From assembly GCA_964590945.1 (NCBI GenBank), contig CAZPXF010000044.1, forward strand, positions 1 to 18,010: a stretch of 18,010 nucleotides of DNA, read 5' to 3'. Made by a program: the position numbers and the translations under genes. A model generated the notes under the pieces. The model was not told where the DNA came from and ran no database searches. It saw only the letters and a list, made by a program, of their open reading frames with translations. Source of the DNA: CAZPXF01 sp964590945 (GTDB lineage Bacteria; Bacillota; Clostridia; Lachnospirales; Lachnospiraceae). Positions 14,897 through 18,010 of the stretch are shown piece by piece; the stretch's first letter is position 1; every line of letters starts with the position of its first letter.

Positions 14897-15967
14897 CTAT
14901 GCGGTGCGGGGTGTCCTGTCCATCCATTCCTCCAGAAAATCAAACAGCGCCTGCATCTCCTCTCTTGTACCGATCGTGATCCGCAGATACTGCTCGATCA
15001 GAGGATCGCTGAAATGCCGTACGAAAATATGATTCTCCTTGAGGGCAAGGAACAATTCGTTCATATCATATCCACGGTGTCTCGCGAAAATAAAATTCGC
15101 CTGCGAATCCCCGAACTCAAAGCCCAGCGCCCGCAGCTTCTCCTTTGCCCACTCCCTTGTCTCAACGATCTTCCTTGTCGTCTCCTGAAAATACTCCTCA
15201 TCCTCGACCGCCGCGATCCCGCAGGAGATCGACGCCTGATTCATCGTATAAGAGTTGAAGGAGTACTTGACATCATTCAGATACCTGATAAGCTTCGCAT
15301 CGCCCATTGCATAGCCGATCCGCATACCCGCCATGGAACGCGACTTGGAAAATGTCTGTACCACGAGGAGATTATCGTATTTGCCGATCAACTCCTTCGC
15401 CGACCTGCCGGCAAAATCAATATATGCTTCATCAACAATAACAACGACATCCCGGTTGTGGGAAATCATGTCCTCCACAAAATCCAGCTCTTCATAGAGC
15501 GCTGTCGGCGCATTCGGATTTGGAAAGATCACTCCCCCATTTTCCTTATAATAATCTTCCTTTCGGATCCGGAAATTCTCATCCAGCTCCGGCGTCTCAT
15601 ACGGGATTCGGTACAGCTCCGCCCATACCTTGTAAAATGAATATGTAATATTGGGAAACAGGATCGGTTTATCTGAATTGAAAAATGTCAGAAAACACAT
15701 GGAGATGACATCGTCAGATCCAACCCCGACAAACACCTGGTCGTCGCCAAGCTCATATCTTCTGGCAAGCGCTGATACAAGTCCCTTCACTGTCGGATCC
15801 GGATACAGCCTCATCCGGTTCACATCCATCTTACGCACCGCCTCTGTAACCTTCGGCGACGGCGGATACGGATTCTCGTTCGTATTCAGCTTGATCACCT
15901 TATATTGCGGCTGTTCCCCGGGTACATACGGAACAACCTTTCTGATATTCTCCTCAAATGCTTTCAT
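14897..15967 (-). CDS. hisC: Histidinol-phosphate aminotransferase
   Basis: This 356-residue class I/II PLP-dependent aminotransferase belongs to the HisC group. Visible signatures are LNTNENPYPPSP at 27-38, GVGSDDVI for cofactor phosphate binding near 91-98, FPNPNAPT at 148-155, VDEAYIDF with D179 and Y182, and QTFSKSRSMAGMRIGY with the Schiff-base lysine K208. The enzyme moves an amino group between glutamate and imidazole-acetol phosphate in histidine synthesis; some paralogues act on aromatic amino acids. Length is typical. The ATG at 15967 has AGAGG 7 nt upstream, overlapping the stop of the DUF2156 gene 10 bp away, so the two are coupled. No other his gene is present, so the true substrate is less certain than the fold. 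Confidence 0.9.
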   Translation of the reverse strand: MKAFEENIRKVVPYVPGEQPQYKVIKLNTNENPYPPSPKVTEAVRKMDVNRMRLYPDPTVKGLVSALARRYELGDDQVFVGVGSDDVISMCFLTFFNSDKPILFPNITYSFYKVWAELYRIPYETPELDENFRIRKEDYYKENGGVIFPNPNAPTALYEELDFVEDMISHNRDVVVIVDEAYIDFAGRSAKELIGKYDNLLVVQTFSKSRSMAGMRIGYAMGDAKLIRYLNDVKYSFNSYTMNQASISCGIAAVEDEEYFQETTRKIVETREWAKEKLRALGFEFGDSQANFIFARHRGYDMNELFLALKENHIFVRHFSDPLIEQYLRITIGTREEMQALFDFLEEWMDRTPRTA

Positions 15968-15977
15968 CTATAAGCCT

Positions 15978-16880
15978 CTATTCTTCTATCATTGTGACAT
16001 TACCCTTCTCAACCAAAAACGCCGGCTGATAGGAAAGCTTCGCCTGCCGAAGTCCGTCAGCCCCGGCATCCTCCTCGCGGTTGATATACCGGTATCCGCT
16101 GCATTCGTGCTCCACAAACTGCTGATTGATCATCGTATATGCTCCCTGCACGTCCGAAAATGCTTTCTCAATATGCACGACAAACATATCCTCCGTCAAT
16201 TCTTCACCAATCGTAAATGCAACAATCTCTCCATTTACACGAAGAATGCCTCCCTTCAAATGAAGCTCTTCAAAAAGGCGCAGGGAATTCAGTGTCACGC
16301 ACATCTCAGAATTCTTCTCCATATCCTCCTCGCAGCCATTGGTATTTCTCCATTTTAAAGCCATCTGGAAACACTCTTCCAAATTGTCTGCAGACATTGT
16401 CTCATACGCCCAGTCCTCATTCACCGCCTTGAACTTATTGATGTGATTTCGCTTACTGTGAAGCTTTTTGCCGGAAAGTGAGATCAATTTCTCGCTCTCA
16501 TATACATAATCCGCATCATCGCGGACATATTCAATCTCGAACTGCCCCGGATACCATTTCTCCAATTTCTCAAACTGATCCGGCGTTATGCAGTACATAT
16601 GGAACGGCAGATTGCACATCTGAAAATACTCCAGCATATAATCCAGCGCTTCCTTCACATTCTCATCGGAACCAACCGGCCAGGTGATCGAATACGGATC
16701 TCCATCCGTCTCGAAAATAATCGTATTGCACACCTCGGCGAACTTGACCTTATAGTGCCTGGACCAGAGATATACATTCAGAAATGTTCTCTCACAGCTC
16801 ATACTTGGATATTTCCGGAAATATCCTTCCAAAAGCTCTTGATCCTCCAGTTCAGGCCGCTTAAACTGTATGTCATCCAT
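15978..16880 (-). CDS. DUF2156 (phosphatidylglycerol lysyltransferase C-terminal-like) protein
   Basis: This 300-residue protein resembles the GNAT-like C-terminal half of MprF/lysylphosphatidylglycerol synthases (DUF2156) without the membrane half. Supporting segments are GKKLHSKRNHINKF near 137-150, a conserved acyltransferase-like core around GGILRVNGEIVAFTIGEEL, and the C-terminal YINREEDAGADGLRQAKLSY motif. There is no transmembrane helix, so it is cytosolic. Stand-alone members are common in clostridia and their aminoacyl acceptor is unknown. It is first in an operon with hisC. The ATG at 16880 has only a distant GAGGG about 12 nt upstream. Confidence 0.88.
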   Translation of the reverse strand: MDDIQFKRPELEDQELLEGYFRKYPSMSCERTFLNVYLWSRHYKVKFAEVCNTIIFETDGDPYSITWPVGSDENVKEALDYMLEYFQMCNLPFHMYCITPDQFEKLEKWYPGQFEIEYVRDDADYVYESEKLISLSGKKLHSKRNHINKFKAVNEDWAYETMSADNLEECFQMALKWRNTNGCEEDMEKNSEMCVTLNSLRLFEELHLKGGILRVNGEIVAFTIGEELTEDMFVVHIEKAFSDVQGAYTMINQQFVEHECSGYRYINREEDAGADGLRQAKLSYQPAFLVEKGNVTMIEE

Positions 16881-16920
16881 TCTATCTTATTTCCCTCTTT
16901 CATAAATGAATCTGAATCCG

Positions 16921-16971
16921 TGATACACAAAGATCGCTATGAACTTCGCACTTTCGCGATCACCAGTATCA
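16921..16971 (-). promoter_or_regulatory. Nested inverted repeats in the DUF2156-hisC leader
   Basis: Outer arms TGATAC (16921-16926) and GTATCA (16966-16971) enclose inner arms GATCGC (16932-16937) and GCGATC (16956-16961), with 4-5 nt internal loops and an 18-nt apical region. The predicted transcript starts near 16968, so the RNA would begin at or within the outer arm. It could be a 5' leader structure or a DNA operator; no known riboswitch is recognised. Confidence 0.45.
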
Positions 16972-16974
16972 TAC

Positions 16975-17003
16975 ATTATAGCAAAGAGTTGGACGAGAAG
17001 CAA
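16975..17003 (-). promoter_or_regulatory. Promoter of the DUF2156-hisC operon
   Basis: On the minus strand TTGCTT (16998-17003), a 17-bp spacer and TATAAT (16975-16980), with TGC just before it (extended -10). The predicted start near 16968 gives a leader of about 88 nt. Confidence 0.8.
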
Positions 17004-17018
17004 GGTTCATGATAAAAT
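16989..17018 (+). promoter_or_regulatory. Possible promoter of the pseudouridine synthase gene
   Basis: TTGGAC (16989-16994), an 18-bp spacer and TAAAAT (17013-17018). The expected start, about 7 nt after the -10 box, coincides with the ATG at 17025, so the mRNA could be leaderless. It overlaps the divergent promoter at 16975-17003. Confidence 0.45.
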
Positions 17019-17024
17019 GGATCC

Positions 17025-18010
17025 ATGAGCAGAATTCTTAATTATACGGTAACTGAATATAACATTCAAAAAAACATTCATGCTTTCCTGAAAGCTCTGG
17101 GATATTCCCATCCTGTCATCGTTCATCTGAAACAGACAGAGAATGGTATCCTGAAAAACGGCGTCCGGGCAAGAACCTCCGACCGCCTTATGACCGGTGA
17201 TACGATCACAGTGACGATGAACGAAAGGGAAACTTCGTCCGAAATCCTTCCGGTACCCCTTCCGTTCCCTGTCATCTATGAAGATGAGGATCTGATCATT
17301 GTGAACAAGCCCTCCGACATGCCGATCCATCCTTCCCAGGGAAATCATGAAAACACACTGGCAAACGCAGCCGCATGGTATTTTCAGGAGAGGGAAATCC
17401 CCTTTACCTACCGCTGCATCAACCGGTTGGATCGCGACACGACCGGACTTGTCATTCTGGCTAAAAATATGTACGCAGGTTCCCGTCTTGGACTCATGGT
17501 AAAAAACCGCGAGATCCACAGGCAGTATCTGGCCGTCGCCGAAGGACTTGTGCCGGATTCCGGTATCATCGATGCACCGATCGGGCGCGTGGACGGCTCC
17601 ACCATCGAGCGTGAAGTAAACTATGAAACCGGAGAGCGGGCAGTGACGCATTACCAGCGTCTGGCCTACAGAGACATTCCGTCCTTTTTGTATATAGACG
17701 GCCAGTCCGCGCTGTCCGCCTCCAATGAACATACAGCTTTCCATGGCGTCCCGGGAAAAGGAAAAGGATTCTCCCTCGTCTCCTTGAAGCTGGAAACCGG
17801 AAGAACCCATCAGATCCGGGTCCATATGAAGCACATCGGCCATCCGCTTCCGGGAGATTTCATCTATAACCCGGACTACACTTATATCAAACGTCAGGCG
17901 CTGCACTCATGGCAGCTTACGTTTGTACATCCGGTAACCGGACAGTACATGCATTTTACTGCACCGATACCGGAAGATATGCTGGCCTTTGGATTACATC
18001 AGGTGCCGGA
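17025..18010 (+). CDS. RluA/RluD-family pseudouridine synthase (3' end beyond window)
   Basis: The frame from ATG 17025 is open for 328 codons to the window edge without a stop, so the gene is truncated only by the window. The first 70 residues look like an S4 RNA-binding domain (LKNGVRARTSDRLMTGDTI). The catalytic domain starts at VIYEDEDLIIVNKPSDMPIHP and has the active-site motif INRLDRDTTGLVI with catalytic Asp136 and the late motif LETGRTHQIRVHMKHIGHPLPGD. These enzymes isomerise uridine to pseudouridine in rRNA or tRNA. The usual His of HRLD is Asn (N133). An insert of about 25 residues near 222-247 (rich in S, A, G, K) separates two core strands. No good ribosome binding site precedes the ATG. 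Confidence 0.92.
   Translation, partial: MSRILNYTVTEYNIQKNIHAFLKALGYSHPVIVHLKQTENGILKNGVRARTSDRLMTGDTITVTMNERETSSEILPVPLPFPVIYEDEDLIIVNKPSDMPIHPSQGNHENTLANAAAWYFQEREIPFTYRCINRLDRDTTGLVILAKNMYAGSRLGLMVKNREIHRQYLAVAEGLVPDSGIIDAPIGRVDGSTIEREVNYETGERAVTHYQRLAYRDIPSFLYIDGQSALSASNEHTAFHGVPGKGKGFSLVSLKLETGRTHQIRVHMKHIGHPLPGDFIYNPDYTYIKRQALHSWQLTFVHPVTGQYMHFTAPIPEDMLAFGLHQVP

Noticed and set aside
14750..15640. Plus-strand open frame of 296 codons
   Set aside because: It lies antisense over hisC, is rich in Leu, Ile, Arg and Cys with no recognisable domain, and hisC on the other strand has full family motifs.
17007..17906. Minus-strand open frame of 299 codons
   Set aside because: It is the shadow of the plus-strand pseudouridine synthase, which has clear catalytic motifs and is open to the window edge.

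Overview
The window looks like chromosome of a spore-forming, low-to-mid GC Firmicute, most likely a Lachnospiraceae-type Clostridium relative. The evidence is the Gram-positive replicative polymerase PolC next to ispG, a GerA-family spore germination protein, DegV and DUF2156 proteins, and purine-rich AGGAGG-type ribosome binding sites before most genes. Nearly everything is chromosomal housekeeping. No phage, insertion sequence or CRISPR array is visible.

Left part, 1-12,600, all on the minus strand. From a perfect-consensus promoter at 12,485-12,513 transcription would run leftward through a small membrane-anchored protein of unknown function, ispG (isoprenoid synthesis), polC (replicative DNA polymerase), a leucine-rich-repeat protein, a VWA/DUF2201 protein, a MoxR-type AAA+ ATPase and a SpoVAF-like GerA protein. 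Spacings are tight (2 to about 120 bp), and in two places the ribosome binding site lies in or overlaps the end of the preceding gene. The LRR, VWA and MoxR trio looks like a chaperone or remodelling cassette of unknown target. Its position before a spore inner-membrane receptor gene is suggestive. degV follows with its own promoter, then a tRNA-Gly(GCC) gene with its own promoter.

Middle, 12,590-14,900. A glycerate kinase (minus strand) diverges from a small XRE-type regulator (plus strand) across a 321-bp region. That region holds a near-perfect 49-bp inverted repeat beside the regulator promoter. Downstream of the regulator is a compact promoter-to-terminator unit of about 130 nt with no good ORF. 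It contains a GAGA-capped 5' hairpin, two tandem 36-bp hairpin-forming repeats and a strong terminator, and is a good candidate for an undescribed small RNA. It is followed by a 100-N assembly gap flanked by an exact 55-bp duplication, probably an assembly overlap artefact.

Right part, 14,890-18,010. A minus-strand two-gene operon (DUF2156 protein, then HisC aminotransferase) diverges from a plus-strand RluA/RluD-type pseudouridine synthase that runs off the window end. Their promoters appear to overlap, and the pseudouridine synthase mRNA may be leaderless.
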